Shown piece by piece: positions 8,637 to 16,751 of a stretch of DNA of 64,000 bases (its first letter is position 1; every line of letters starts with the position of its first letter). This DNA is from Photobacterium profundum SS9. Lineage in GTDB: Bacteria; Pseudomonadota; Gammaproteobacteria; Enterobacterales; Vibrionaceae. The position numbers and the translations under genes were made by a program. The DNA lies in the NCBI RefSeq assembly GCF_000196255.1, contig NC_006371.1, positions 322,331 through 386,330 of the forward strand, read 5' to 3'. The notes beneath the pieces were generated by a model. The model ran no database searches. It was given only the letters and a program-made list of their open reading frames with translations, and was not told where the DNA came from.

Positions 8637-9656
8637 TTGATCAACGAGGCTCAGGCAGCAGGAGCTCGGCAGTCTCAAGCCTGTAAAATTATTGGCCTGA
8701 ATTCAAAAACCATACAGCGCTGGAAATGCAACGATAACACCCATGACAAGCGGTTAAATGCTCAAAAGGCACCCAAAAACAAGCTAACAGACTTGGAGAG
8801 GCAACGTATTATTAATGTTGCCAATTACGCTGCATATACAAATTTACCTCAGAATCAGATAGTGCCGATACTGGCAGATAAAGGGATTTATCTGGGTTCT
8901 GAGTCAACCTTTTATCGGATTTTGAAAGCACATAAGCTGTTAAATCATAGACAACGGAGCAAACCGTGCCAGAAAGTGAAAAAACCAAAAGCATTGGTTG
9001 CAACGGGCCCAAACCAGATCTACACATGGGATATTACCTATTTGCCGACAACAGTGAAGGGATTATTTTTCTACCTTTATATGGTTATGGACGTTTTCAG
9101 TAGAAAAGTTGTTGGCTGGCAGGTACATGATAATGAGTCGAGTGCCTTAGCAGCAGATTTGATGACTGACATTTGTAAACGTGAGGACATTAAACGAGGC
9201 CAGGTGGTACTACATTCGGATAACGGTAGTCCGATGAAGGGAGCGACAATGTTAGCCACACTGCAAGAGTTAGGTGTTATGCCATCGCTGAGCAGGCCGT
9301 CTGTAAGTAATGATAATCCGTATTCAGAGTCACTGTTTAGAACGTTAAAATACCGTCCTGAGTACCCTGAAAAAGCCTTTGAGAATATAGCCTCATCACG
9401 TCGTTGGGTAAGTGATTTTGTTTGTTGGTATAACAATGAACACCGACATAGCGGGATTAAGTTTGTTACGCCAGCACAACGTCATACAGGGAGAGATATC
9501 GAAATTTTAGCGCAACGAACTCGGTTATATCATGCTGCGAAAGCACGACATCCAGAGCGATGGAGTGGCAATATTAAAAATTTAGAACCAGTAGGCTCTG
9601 TATACCTGAATCCTGAAAAAGGGAAAGCTAATAGCAAAGAGGTCGAGGCGGCATAA
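8637..9656 (+). CDS. IS3-family transposase OrfB (DDE integrase domain)
   Basis: Contains an HTH_21-like region and the rve integrase core with the DDE triad: D in TWDITYLP, D in LHSDNGSPM, and E in NPYSESLFRTLKYRPEYPEKA cut short as SESLFR. The last 100 residues have the family's WYNNEHRHSGI and TPAQRH motifs. The TTG at 8637 is only the first possible start; the frame is open back to the A8 slippery run at 8561-8568, so the functional product is probably the OrfAB fusion. Confidence 0.92.
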   Translation: MINEAQAAGARQSQACKIIGLNSKTIQRWKCNDNTHDKRLNAQKAPKNKLTDLERQRIINVANYAAYTNLPQNQIVPILADKGIYLGSESTFYRILKAHKLLNHRQRSKPCQKVKKPKALVATGPNQIYTWDITYLPTTVKGLFFYLYMVMDVFSRKVVGWQVHDNESSALAADLMTDICKREDIKRGQVVLHSDNGSPMKGATMLATLQELGVMPSLSRPSVSNDNPYSESLFRTLKYRPEYPEKAFENIASSRRWVSDFVCWYNNEHRHSGIKFVTPAQRHTGRDIEILAQRTRLYHAAKARHPERWSGNIKNLEPVGSVYLNPEKGKANSKEVEAA

Positions 9657-9686
9657 TATTTAACTAACAGGCGACAAGTAGCTTGA

Positions 9687-10093
9687 AAATCGCCGGGTGA
9701 GGTCTTTCACGAGTTAGCACGACGGCAAGGGATAGTTATCGAAGAGGGGCATTTGATGAAAGATCATGTACATATGTGCCTCAGTATCCCACCCAAGTTG
9801 TCAGTTTCACATGTAGTTGGTTACATGAAAGGGAAAAGTGCTATCTCGATAGCCAGAAATTTCAAAGGAAAACAGAGAAATTTCACAGGTGAGGCGTTTT
9901 GGGCGAGAGGTTATTTTGTCTCAACCGTTGGTCTTGATGAGGAAATGGTACGGGCGTACATCCGAAATCAAGAAGAGCAAGATTGCCACCGTGATCAGTT
10001 GAAGTTTGGAGTTTGATGCGCCTTGGGCGCTTACTTTAGCCCTTTGAGGGCGTCATCTAGTAAGCCTCCGGCTTTGCCGGAGGTCATTTAACT
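9687..10093 (+). mobile_element. IS200/IS605-family element, 3' part
   Basis: Holds the C-terminal part of a TnpA gene and the right end, whose last 63 bases (10031-10093) include the subterminal hairpin GCCTCCGGC-TTT-GCCGGAGGT. The left part is missing, replaced by the IS3 element. A 63-base copy of the right end is found alone at 41409-41471 (61 of 63 identical). Confidence 0.8.
9690..10016 (+). pseudogene. IS200/IS605 TnpA (Y1 transposase), N-terminus missing
   Basis: The open frame begins at the IS3 junction and reads SPGEVFHELARRQGIVIEEG, then HLMKDHVHMCLSIPP with the HUH motif (HVH) and, near the end, YIRNQEEQ with the probable catalytic tyrosine. About 45 N-terminal residues of the usual 140-150 are lost. 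An internal TTG/ATG at 9753-9758 gives an 87-residue product that still holds HUH and Tyr, but lacks part of the fold. Confidence 0.82.
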
Positions 10094-10347
10094 TGGTACT
10101 AATTGCTATTGACGATTAATTGGTTTTGTCGACTGGTTTTTATATTTTGATTGGTATTATTTATTAATGATAAGAACAGACTCTTAATGAGGATTTTTGT
10201 GGTTTGTACTTCAGCGTAACTTTGCGACAAAACCTTAAATTGCCCAATAGCGGCCTTTTTTGTCGCTAGAGATCAGAGTATTTTGATTTAACAGTGTGAA
10301 TAATGTTAAAGTGTTCTATCATATATGATAAGTTAGATGGTTATAGA
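10017..10347. other. IS200 right end and junction before the toxin gene
   Basis: From left to right: the IS200-type right-end hairpin to 10093, AT-rich sequence with no recognised gene, the inverted copy of the IS end-like 18-mer (10217-10234), then a GCGGCCTTTTTTG word at 10251-10263 that resembles the tails of the hairpins found after each small-gene module further on, and the leader of the toxin gene. Confidence 0.5.
10217..10234 (-). repeat. 18-bp IS end-like repeat, right copy (inverted)
   Basis: Exact reverse complement of 2604-2621. The flanking bases on the inner side (GCTGAAGTACAAAC on the reverse strand) recur near 49047 in IS6-type debris. The two copies face inward and bound a 7.6-kb segment. 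Confidence 0.5.
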
Positions 10348-10668
10348 ATGGCTTGGAAAGTGGACTTTTACTCAGGTGTAGAAGATGAAATATTATCTAT
10401 GCCACCTAAGATTCAAGCTCGCATGATTAAATTACTCGAATTGATTGAGTTATATGGAGCAAATCTAGGTCCACCGCATACAAACTCTATGGGTGATGGT
10501 CTTTTTGAAATAAGAGCTAAGGCTCAAGAAGGTATAGGTAGAGGGTTGTTTTGCTATTTAAAAGGACAGCACGTTTACGTATTAAGGGCCTTTGTGAAAA
10601 AGTCGAATAAGACTCCAAAGAAAGAAATAGAGTTGGCAAGAGAGAGAATGAAAGAGGTGAAATTATGA
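10348..10668 (+). CDS. higB: RelE/HigB-like toxin (Gp49-like family)
   Basis: Start chosen at ATG 10348 (MAWKVDFYSGVEDEILSMPP), giving 106 residues, the usual size of the phage-derived Gp49-like/HigB toxin family; a start at 10303 would add 15 residues unlike the family. Family features are LFEIRAKAQEGIGRGLFCYL and VYVLRAFVKKSNKTPKKEIE. Such toxins cleave mRNA at the ribosome. The stop overlaps the antitoxin start (ATGA), the toxin-first order typical of HigBA. The gene is followed by a complete antitoxin, so the module is probably functional. Confidence 0.8.
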   Translation: MAWKVDFYSGVEDEILSMPPKIQARMIKLLELIELYGANLGPPHTNSMGDGLFEIRAKAQEGIGRGLFCYLKGQHVYVLRAFVKKSNKTPKKEIELARERMKEVKL

Positions 10669-10940
10669 GTTTATCTGCATTAAAAAAGAATGCTCTTCAG
10701 AATCCAGAAGTAAAGAAAGCTTATGATGATTTAGGTGCTGAGTTTGAGTTGATTAGTTCTTTGATAACGATGAGAGAAGAGTCAGGGTTAACTCAAGATG
10801 AGGTCGCCGAAAGAATGGGGACAAAAGCTCCGAATATTTCCCGTTTGGAATCCGGCCGATCAAATCCCAGCCTTAAAACGTTAGTTAGTTATGCCCAAGC
10901 ATGCGGGTTTAAACTAGATCTAGGCTTCAAACATGCTTAA
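10665..10940 (+). CDS. higA: HigA-like XRE-family antitoxin
   Basis: A 91-residue protein with a helix-turn-helix of the XRE type at about residues 38-85 (LITMREESGLTQDEVAERMG, then APNISRLESGRSNPSLKTL). It overlaps the toxin stop by 4 bases. It should bind the toxin and repress the operon. An IS66 element is inserted 14 bases after its stop without damaging it. Confidence 0.85.
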   Translation: MSLSALKKNALQNPEVKKAYDDLGAEFELISSLITMREESGLTQDEVAERMGTKAPNISRLESGRSNPSLKTLVSYAQACGFKLDLGFKHA

Positions 10941-10946
10941 TTGCCA

Positions 10947-10954
10947 AGTTAATT
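10947..10954 (+). repeat. IS66 target-site duplication, left copy
   Basis: AGTTAATT here is repeated exactly at 13355-13362 on the far side of the element, the 8-bp duplication expected for IS66. Confidence 0.9.
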
Positions 10955-11035
10955 GTAAGCGTCTGGCCAAACACACCTTCATCTAATTTCTGATTTCAAT
11001 TATGTTATTTCCAAGTCAAATAAAAGGAAATAACA

Positions 11036-11332
11036 ATGAAAATAACGCGCAACGAAACACAATGGCAGACCCTAATACAAAATCAACAAACCAGTGGATT
11101 AACTATTTCAAATTACTGCCAACAGCATCAATTACCGACTTCTAGCTTCTACGCTTTCAAGAAAAAATTGGGCTTAACATCCAACAGTTTTGTTCGCGCC
11201 AAAGTGATACAGCAAATTGAGTTATTGGAAGAGCAACCATCCATCACACTCACGGTTGGTAAGGCAAACGTCAGTTTGCCTGCAACAACATCCGCTACAT
11301 ACTTGGCTCAAATACTGCGTGAGTTGAGCTAA
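11036..11332 (+). CDS. tnpA: IS66 accessory protein TnpA
   Basis: A 98-residue IS66 TnpA-type protein, with an HTH-like N-terminal half (WQTLIQNQQTSGLTISNYCQ, then LPTSSFYAFKKKLG). It is the first gene of the element, and its stop overlaps the tnpB start by one base (TAATG). Required for transposition in studied IS66 elements; its biochemical role is not settled. Confidence 0.85.
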   Translation: MKITRNETQWQTLIQNQQTSGLTISNYCQQHQLPTSSFYAFKKKLGLTSNSFVRAKVIQQIELLEEQPSITLTVGKANVSLPATTSATYLAQILRELS

Positions 11333-11679
11333 TGCAATCCTTTATTGAACCATCAGCCGTTTTTATACACCGTGATTTTGTCGACTTTCGAAAATCAATA
11401 AACGGGTTAGCAGCCATTGTTGAAGATGAGCTTAATCGTGATGCTTACACAGGTGAGTTGTTTGTGTTTTGCAATAAAGCCAAAGACAAACTAAAAATAC
11501 TGTATTGGGATAAGACGGGGTTTGCACTTTGGTACAAACGTCTTGAGAAGCAAAAATTCAAATGGCCGAGTAACATCGATTGCAATGAATTTGAATTAAC
11601 GGATGAACAATTTAAGTGGTTGCTATCAGGATTTGATGTGCTTGGTCATCAAGAATTACATTATCAATCGATGATCTAA
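11332..11679 (+). CDS. tnpB: IS66 Orf2 family protein TnpB
   Basis: A 115-residue IS66 Orf2-like protein: VFIHRDFVDFRKSINGLAAI, LFVFCNKAKDKLKILYWDKT and GFALWYKRLEKQKFKWP are the conserved blocks of this family. Coupled to tnpA through the TAATG overlap. Not related to the IS605 TnpB nuclease of the same name. Confidence 0.92.
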   Translation: MQSFIEPSAVFIHRDFVDFRKSINGLAAIVEDELNRDAYTGELFVFCNKAKDKLKILYWDKTGFALWYKRLEKQKFKWPSNIDCNEFELTDEQFKWLLSGFDVLGHQELHYQSMI

Positions 11680-11787
11680 CTCGGTCGGTATTTGTCATAT
11701 TTGAGCAGTCAACGATCGTTGACGCTCCCCTTTTACTCATTGACATCAAAAGCAGTTTCATATTGATAAATTTGCTAAAATGAGCAA

Positions 11788-13332
11788 ATGAAACTTGATG
11801 TGAACGTACTACCAGACGACCCAGAACAACTTAAGAAAATGTTACTTGAGTTGCAGCTGCTCGTGGCTCAAAAAGAGTGTGAGTTAGCTGAAAAAGACGC
11901 GATTTATCAAGAACTACTTGAACGTTATAATATAAAATTGGCTAACGAATACGGTAAAAAGTCAGAAAAAATGCCTGGTGCCGATGAAGTCTTCAATGAA
12001 GCCGAAGTCACACTTGATGAACAAGACGAGCTGCTATTAGCGAGCTTATCAACTGAAGAAAAAACAGAGCAAAAAGTCAAACCAAAGCGCAAACCACTAC
12101 CGCCTGAACTCCCCCGAAAAGACGTTATCATTGATATTGAGGACACGGATAAAACATGTGATTGTTGCCGTAATCCTTTGCATAAAATGGGTGAGAGTAG
12201 CAGCGAAACCCTTGAATTTGTGCCCGCTCATATTAAAGTCATTAAAACTATCCGCCCGAAATATACGTGCCGACACTGTGAAAATAATGGGATTGAAAGT
12301 CACATAAAAATGGCACCGATGCCCGCCACGCCAATCCCGAAAAGTATTGCTACCGCGAGTTTGCTGAGCCAAATAATCACCTGTAAATATCAATTTGGTT
12401 TACCGCTTTATCGACAAGAAACAATGTTGAGTGACATAGGTATTGAGTTGAGTCGTCAAACGATGTCGAGCTGGATATTACGCTGTGCCACATTGCTTGA
12501 ACCTTTATATATGCGCTTAAAAACAATATTGCTCGCTGAGCCCGCTATTCATGCAGATGAAACACCGCTAAAAGTAATCCAAGCCGAAAAAGCGACAAGC
12601 TATATGTGGGTATATTGCTGTGGAGCAGATGCATTAGGCAGTAACACCAATATTGTGTTATTCGATTATCACAATAGTCGAAGAGCCCAATGTGCGATTG
12701 ATTTTCTTGATGGTTACCAAGGCTACATGCACGTTGATGGATATAAGGCTTATGAATCAACGCAAGCGACACTGGTAGCCTGTCTTGCGCATATTCGTCG
12801 TAAATTTATCGATGTGAAGAAGCTGCAAGGAAAAAAGAAAACAGGGAAAGTGGATATCGTATTAAATTTAATTGGTAAGTTATACGGAATAGAAAAACGA
12901 ATTAAGGGCAAATCTGTTGAAGAAAAATTAGCAATCCGACAGTCACAAGCCAAGCCTATCGTAACCACATTATATAACTGGCTCATCGAGCATAAAGAAA
13001 AAATCCCACCTAAAAGTAAATTGGGAGAAGCAATAAGTTATAGCTTAAACCAATTTGAAAAATTCCAGCGCTATCTTGAAGATGGCAGGTTAAGCATTGA
13101 CAATAACCGAGCAGAGCGGGCAGTGAAGCCCTTTGTGATAGGTCGTAAGGCTTGGCTATTTTCGTACACCAATACAGGTGCGAACGCGAGTGCGATTTTA
13201 TATAGTTTGGTTGAAACAGCAAAAGCGAATAATCTTCTTGTTCATGATTATATCGCAACCTGCTTGCAGCAGATTGCTGAAAAACCGAATAATATTGACG
13301 CGTTGCTGCCATGGAATATTAAGCATAGCTAG
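11788..13332 (+). CDS. tnpC: IS66 transposase TnpC (DDE)
   Basis: A 514-residue transposase: N-terminal coiled coil (about residues 10-60), basic linker, zinc-ribbon-like cysteines (CDCCRNPL and CRHCEN near residues 125-170), and the DDE core with D in AIHADETPLKV, D in YMHVDGYKAY and E in IDNNRAERAVKPF, then the IS66 C-terminal domain. Full length and intact. A broken relative of this gene is at 16786-17824. Confidence 0.95.
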   Translation: MKLDVNVLPDDPEQLKKMLLELQLLVAQKECELAEKDAIYQELLERYNIKLANEYGKKSEKMPGADEVFNEAEVTLDEQDELLLASLSTEEKTEQKVKPKRKPLPPELPRKDVIIDIEDTDKTCDCCRNPLHKMGESSSETLEFVPAHIKVIKTIRPKYTCRHCENNGIESHIKMAPMPATPIPKSIATASLLSQIITCKYQFGLPLYRQETMLSDIGIELSRQTMSSWILRCATLLEPLYMRLKTILLAEPAIHADETPLKVIQAEKATSYMWVYCCGADALGSNTNIVLFDYHNSRRAQCAIDFLDGYQGYMHVDGYKAYESTQATLVACLAHIRRKFIDVKKLQGKKKTGKVDIVLNLIGKLYGIEKRIKGKSVEEKLAIRQSQAKPIVTTLYNWLIEHKEKIPPKSKLGEAISYSLNQFEKFQRYLEDGRLSIDNNRAERAVKPFVIGRKAWLFSYTNTGANASAILYSLVETAKANNLLVHDYIATCLQQIAEKPNNIDALLPWNIKHS

Positions 13333-13354
13333 GTGTCGTTGCCCAGACGCTTAC

Positions 13355-13362
13355 AGTTAATT
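13355..13362 (+). repeat. IS66 target-site duplication, right copy
   Basis: AGTTAATT, identical to 10947-10954. Confidence 0.9.
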
Positions 13363-13395
13363 AAACATAACCCCCGAAGTAAGAATCGCAGAGAG

Positions 13396-13418
13396 GTCGC
13401 CAACGGCGGCTTTTTTTT
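13396..13418 (+). terminator. Terminator after the HigBA module
   Basis: GTCGCC-AAC-GGCGGC stem followed by eight T. Before IS66 entered, this lay about 40-60 bases after the antitoxin stop. It closely resembles the hairpin at 13721-13742. Confidence 0.7.
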
Positions 13419-13495
13419 GCGAGCAAAGTCACTGACTGCCCTTCTTATATATGCATTTAATGTGCCATACAATGCATATTGAAGGAGGGGTTTTT

Positions 13496-13690
13496 ATGCA
13501 TACGAATTGTCCGTGCTGTTCTCAAACTGTTTTTTTAAGTCAGATGCATAGAACATGGCTGGAAAAAATCATACATAAAAACGCGTTTAAATATTTATGC
13601 CCTCATTGCTCTGCAACGGTGTTTTCACATCAGGCAAAGAAGCAAATTTGGGTTAGTCGAGACGGTAAAAAAGACGATTACTTAACATAA
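13496..13690 (+). CDS. Small zinc-ribbon-like protein
   Basis: A 64-residue protein starting at ATG 13496 behind a very strong AAGGAGGGG site, which rules out the longer upstream reading. It has two cysteine pairs, CPCC near residue 5 and CPHC near residue 35, spaced like a zinc ribbon, and a basic C-terminus (KKQIWVSRDGKKDD). It stands alone between two toxin-antitoxin modules, each followed by a similar hairpin. No family recognised; a nucleic-acid or metal-binding role is inference. Confidence 0.65.
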   Translation: MHTNCPCCSQTVFLSQMHRTWLEKIIHKNAFKYLCPHCSATVFSHQAKKQIWVSRDGKKDDYLT

Positions 13691-13720
13691 CGCCCGTAAA
13701 CCGAATCATAGTAGTAGGGA

Positions 13721-13742
13721 GGTCGCCATGGCGGCCTTTTTT
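13721..13742 (+). terminator. Terminator after the zinc-ribbon gene
   Basis: GGTCGCC-AT-GGCGGCC stem with six T. The upstream words ACATAAC-CCCG and GAGGTCGCC are shared with the hairpin region at 13366-13418. Confidence 0.75.
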
Positions 13743-13796
13743 GATCCAAGACTCACTTGATGTATACTGTAGTTACAATATAATTATGGTGTAGTT

Positions 13797-14093
13797 ATGT
13801 CTTACTTAAGCTTTGAGTGGGATCCGAATAAAGCAATAAGTAATAAACGGAAGCATGGAGTGACTTTCGATGAAGCGGAATCGGTTTTCTATGATGAGTT
13901 TGCCCGAGTTATATCTGATCCAGATGGTTCTATTGGTGAAGAACGCTTCATCATTATGGGAAAGAGTGAACAATACAACACGCTCGTAGTTTGTCATTGC
14001 TATCGAGACAGCGATGAACGGATCCGCATTATCTCGGCAAGGAAAGCAGAGAAGCGGGAGCGTAAGCAATATGAGGACTACCGTTATGCGTGA
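13797..14093 (+). CDS. brnT: BrnT-family ribonuclease toxin
   Basis: A 98-residue BrnT toxin: FEWDPNKAISNKRKHGVTFD at the N-terminus, then EERFIIMGKS, LVVCHCYRD and the C-terminal RIRIISARKAEKRERKQYED are the family's conserved blocks, including the His/Arg residues used for RNA cleavage. The family inhibits translation by cleaving RNA. It overlaps the brnA antitoxin gene, the standard toxin-first order. Confidence 0.92.
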   Translation: MSYLSFEWDPNKAISNKRKHGVTFDEAESVFYDEFARVISDPDGSIGEERFIIMGKSEQYNTLVVCHCYRDSDERIRIISARKAEKRERKQYEDYRYA

Positions 14094-14295
14094 TCAATAT
14101 GATTTTTCAAATTCAATCGCCAACCCGTATGCCAAAAAGGCTAAAAAGCAGATCACGATTCGTCTTGATGAAGATGTTGTGAGCTATTTTAAAGACCTAT
14201 CAGACAAGAACGGCGTTCCCTATCAAAATCTGATCAATTTGTACTTGAAGGATTGTGCCAGCAAGCATAAAGAGTTGAAGATGGATTGGCAGTAA
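14086..14295 (+). CDS. brnA: BrnA-family antitoxin
   Basis: Start chosen at ATG 14086 (MRDQYDFSNSIANPYAKKAK), with GAGG 9 bases upstream; ATG 14071 is an alternative that adds five residues. The product has the BrnA signature KKQITIRLDEDVVSYFKDL, a ribbon-helix-helix DNA-binding element, and ends about residue 69. It overlaps brnT by 8 bases. It should neutralise BrnT and repress the operon. Confidence 0.88.
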   Translation: MRDQYDFSNSIANPYAKKAKKQITIRLDEDVVSYFKDLSDKNGVPYQNLINLYLKDCASKHKELKMDWQ

Positions 14296-14334
14296 AAGCC
14301 AATAAGATAGTCAGGTAAAGAGGTCGCTAATGGC

Positions 14335-15838
14335 CTGTCTCTTGATCACAAGTCCAAGCATTCAAGAGATTGTGCTAAATGGTAGGCCCTGTCCCAAAAT
14401 CTGTGTAATTTAAACCATCCATCCCACAGAACGGGCCAACCGGCTCGTCCTGTTCGTTTACTGTCATTCCATCCTCCTAATTTAGCTAATGCTAGGTAAG
14501 CCCACCGAATACTTGGGACTTCATTTGGTAATGGTTTATTTTCCCGCTTTAACCAAAGTAATTTCCACCCAATAGGCGATAAGACTGACTCACAACTTTC
14601 TTCATCAGCTTTTATATTCTGCCCCATAAATTTCAGTTGTAAGATTCGTGCAGCAAGGAAAGCGAGTATTGTGGCCATGCGATCAATATTGGTATAGCTT
14701 TGCATGCGTAATGACTCAACTTGGGTACCACCACTTTTCCAAGCTTTGTGATAGTCCTCAATCAACCAACGTTGCTCATAATACTGAACAATTTTCAGTG
14801 CTTCTTCTCTATTCGTAACAGGCTCTGACGTCATCAAGTGCCAGCTTAATCCGTTGTCACCTGCACCTTGCTCTACGCACCCGACATAATAAAGTGGAAT
14901 ACTTTTTCCTTTCTTATTGGCAGGCACTTTGAGAGTAATGGTTGAGAATCGGATATCAAGAATAACCTCTCGCGCTTTCCGCCCTCCTTTTTGTGGGATA
15001 TAGATTTTTCGATTGCCTGCAGGTTGTAATTGGTCTGAAAAAGCGTACAACTTATTATCACTTTCTTCGATACAACGGCTTTGCATTGAACGAACAACAA
15101 AACGTTGGTTTTCTTGAGTTTTATACGTTAAATATTCATAAATATCAGCTTCACGATCACATACAGATATAACCTGTTGCATAGTCTCACCAAGGCGGGA
15201 TGCCATATTTATCGAAGCCTGTTCCCATTTATAACTTTCTTTTTCTTTATAGGGTGTTTGTGCATGACGTGCACCTTTTCCTCTTGTTTTTATATCTCGC
15301 GTCCACCGTATTTGTTCAATTAACCCAACCACTTGGTGGTTAGTTGGTGCGAAAAGCAAGATGGAATGAGCATAAATACCGCGAGTTCTGTTTCCACCAT
15401 TAACATGACCAAGCTGCTCTTTTACAGCGCGATGGGTATAGTTAAGAGACGTTGTATCTTCAAGCGCTAACAATAAATCATGGCGGTTAGCCTCTTGTGT
15501 TGTTGTTTGAAATCCGGCTTCGGCAATATCATTAGCATTAATAGATTCGTTACGAATAAAGCGATAAGCGCCTTCAATCTCTGCTGGCTGTTGGCTTGAT
15601 TTCACTAAAGATTTTCCTGTGTGTAATGCAAGATTAGTTGCCACTTTGACTAATCGTTTTGTTCGTCTTGGATCGCCTAAATTAGCCTGACCAAAAAGAG
15701 AAGTAGCCCAATCTTGAGGAGTAGAAATATACATAATGGCCGTCCTTAGTTTAATAACAAAGGATCAGATCGTGATATTGAAATGAAGTTCAAAAAAATC
15801 CCCAGTTTAAAAACGGGGGATTTGTGTATAAGAGACAG
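14335..15838 (-). mobile_element. IS4-family (IS50/Tn5-like) insertion sequence
   Basis: A 1504-bp element with Tn5-like ends: CTGTCTCTTGATCACAAGT at 14335-14353 and, inverted at the right end, CTGTCTCTTATACACAA ending at 15838. It carries one intact transposase gene. No 9-bp duplication is seen: the left flank belongs to the brnTA module and the right flank enters a group II intron, so the insertion was followed by deletion or recombination. Confidence 0.88.
14346..15734 (-). CDS. IS4-family transposase (Tn5-like)
   Basis: A 462-residue transposase close in layout to Tn5 Tnp: N-terminal DNA-binding domain (LGDPRRTKRLVKVATNLA), catalytic D in LALEDTTSLNY near residue 97, D in VISVCDREADIYEYL near residue 191, and E in the YREK-type signature QRWLIEDYHKAWKSG near residue 328. 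Full length and intact. Confidence 0.95.
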   Translation of the reverse strand: MYISTPQDWATSLFGQANLGDPRRTKRLVKVATNLALHTGKSLVKSSQQPAEIEGAYRFIRNESINANDIAEAGFQTTTQEANRHDLLLALEDTTSLNYTHRAVKEQLGHVNGGNRTRGIYAHSILLFAPTNHQVVGLIEQIRWTRDIKTRGKGARHAQTPYKEKESYKWEQASINMASRLGETMQQVISVCDREADIYEYLTYKTQENQRFVVRSMQSRCIEESDNKLYAFSDQLQPAGNRKIYIPQKGGRKAREVILDIRFSTITLKVPANKKGKSIPLYYVGCVEQGAGDNGLSWHLMTSEPVTNREEALKIVQYYEQRWLIEDYHKAWKSGGTQVESLRMQSYTNIDRMATILAFLAARILQLKFMGQNIKADEESCESVLSPIGWKLLWLKRENKPLPNEVPSIRWAYLALAKLGGWNDSKRTGRAGWPVLWDGWFKLHRFWDRAYHLAQSLECLDL

Positions 15839-15839
15839 G

Positions 15840-16718
15840 GTAAACTGGGTGTTGGATTTAGATATCAGTAAGTTCTTCGATACTGTGGAACATGACTGGC
15901 TCATCAAACTGATCGAACACCGAATAGGAGACAAGCGTGTTATACGACTGATCAAGCAATGGGTAAAAGTTGGGGTTGTGGATGAAAATGGTCATAGACA
16001 AGCGTCGACCATAGGCACACCTCAAGGTTCGGTTATTTCGCCGCTCTTGGCAAATATCTACCTGCACTACAGCTTTGATCTGTGGCTAAATTAATATCGT
16101 AAGAGCACACGTGGAGAGGTCACCATAATTCGCTACGCTGACGATGCAGTACTGGGGTTTCAGAAGCATCAAGATGCTAAAGGATGCTTAGCGGCGCTGG
16201 TGCAGCGATTAAAATGCTTTGGTCTAAAGGTCCATCCAAAGAAGACTAAACTGATAAGATTTGGACGCTTTGCTTCACAGCAATGTGCGGAAAGGGGCTC
16301 ATTAGGTAAACCAGAGACGTTTGATTTTCTGGGTTTTACACATTACTTTGGAAGAAAATTATCAGGTGAAGTTATTTTAAAGCGAAAAACGATGCACAAG
16401 AGGCAAGTTTCTCACCTAAAACGAATAAAGCTTGAACTTCATAAACGACTTCACGATAAGCCTTGGGAAACAGGCCGCTGGTTAAGGCGAGTAGTTCAAG
16501 GGCATATCAACTATTATGGTGTCCCTTTTAACTCATACCGTATTGACCAGTTTGTGAAAGAAATAAAGAGGCTCTGGCTAAAGAGTTTAAGGCGACGTAG
16601 TCAACGACACCGTATGACATGGGAACGCTTCAAGTACTACATCGAATATTGGTTACCGAAGCCTAAAATTGTTCATCCTTATCCAGAACAGCGCTTTTAC
16701 GCCAAACACCCGAGGTAG
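15840..16718 (+). pseudogene. Group II intron reverse transcriptase/maturase, truncated with in-frame stop
   Basis: One frame reads VNWVLDLDISKFFDTVEHDW, then IGTPQGSVISPLLANIYLHY, a TAA stop at 16092-16094, and continues in the same frame with RYADDAVLGF (the YADD catalytic motif), NYYGVPFNSYRI and the maturase X-domain to 16718. The N-terminus is replaced by the IS4 element, so the protein is doubly dead. The product would normally drive splicing and retrohoming of the intron. Confidence 0.88.
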
Positions 16719-16751
16719 GAGCCGGATGCGTTAGTAGCGCACGTCCGGATC
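16719..16751 (+). ncRNA. Group II intron domain V
   Basis: GAGCCGGATGCG pairs with CGCACGTCCGGATC around a short loop, the most conserved catalytic hairpin of group II introns, placed directly after the RT stop as usual. Confidence 0.82.

Larger units (their letters stand above)
8040..9686 (+). mobile_element. Complete IS3-family insertion sequence
   Basis: Bounded by imperfect inverted repeats TCAGACTACTTGTCGC (8040-8055) and its counterpart TCAAGCTACTTGTCGC read inward from 9686 to 9671 (14 of 16 match). It holds orfA and orfB in different frames with a slippery A8 run between. No matching target duplication flanks it: IS110 5' sequence lies left and IS200 3' sequence right, so flanking DNA has been lost or rearranged. 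Confidence 0.82.
10955..13354 (+). mobile_element. Complete IS66-family insertion sequence with target duplication
   Basis: A 2400-bp element with terminal inverted repeats beginning GTAAGCGTCTGG at both ends (about 17 of 22 inner bases match), flanked by a perfect 8-bp duplication AGTTAATT. It holds tnpA, tnpB and tnpC in order, all open. A 16-bp palindrome GTCAACGATCGTTGAC (11708-11723) lies in the tnpB-tnpC gap. Intact genes and duplication point to a recent, possibly active insertion. Confidence 0.93.

Noticed and set aside
13363..14334. Integron attC sites in the small-gene modules
   Set aside because: The repeats look like terminators with U-runs; no proper RYYYAAC/GTTRRRY core pair and no integrase gene were seen.
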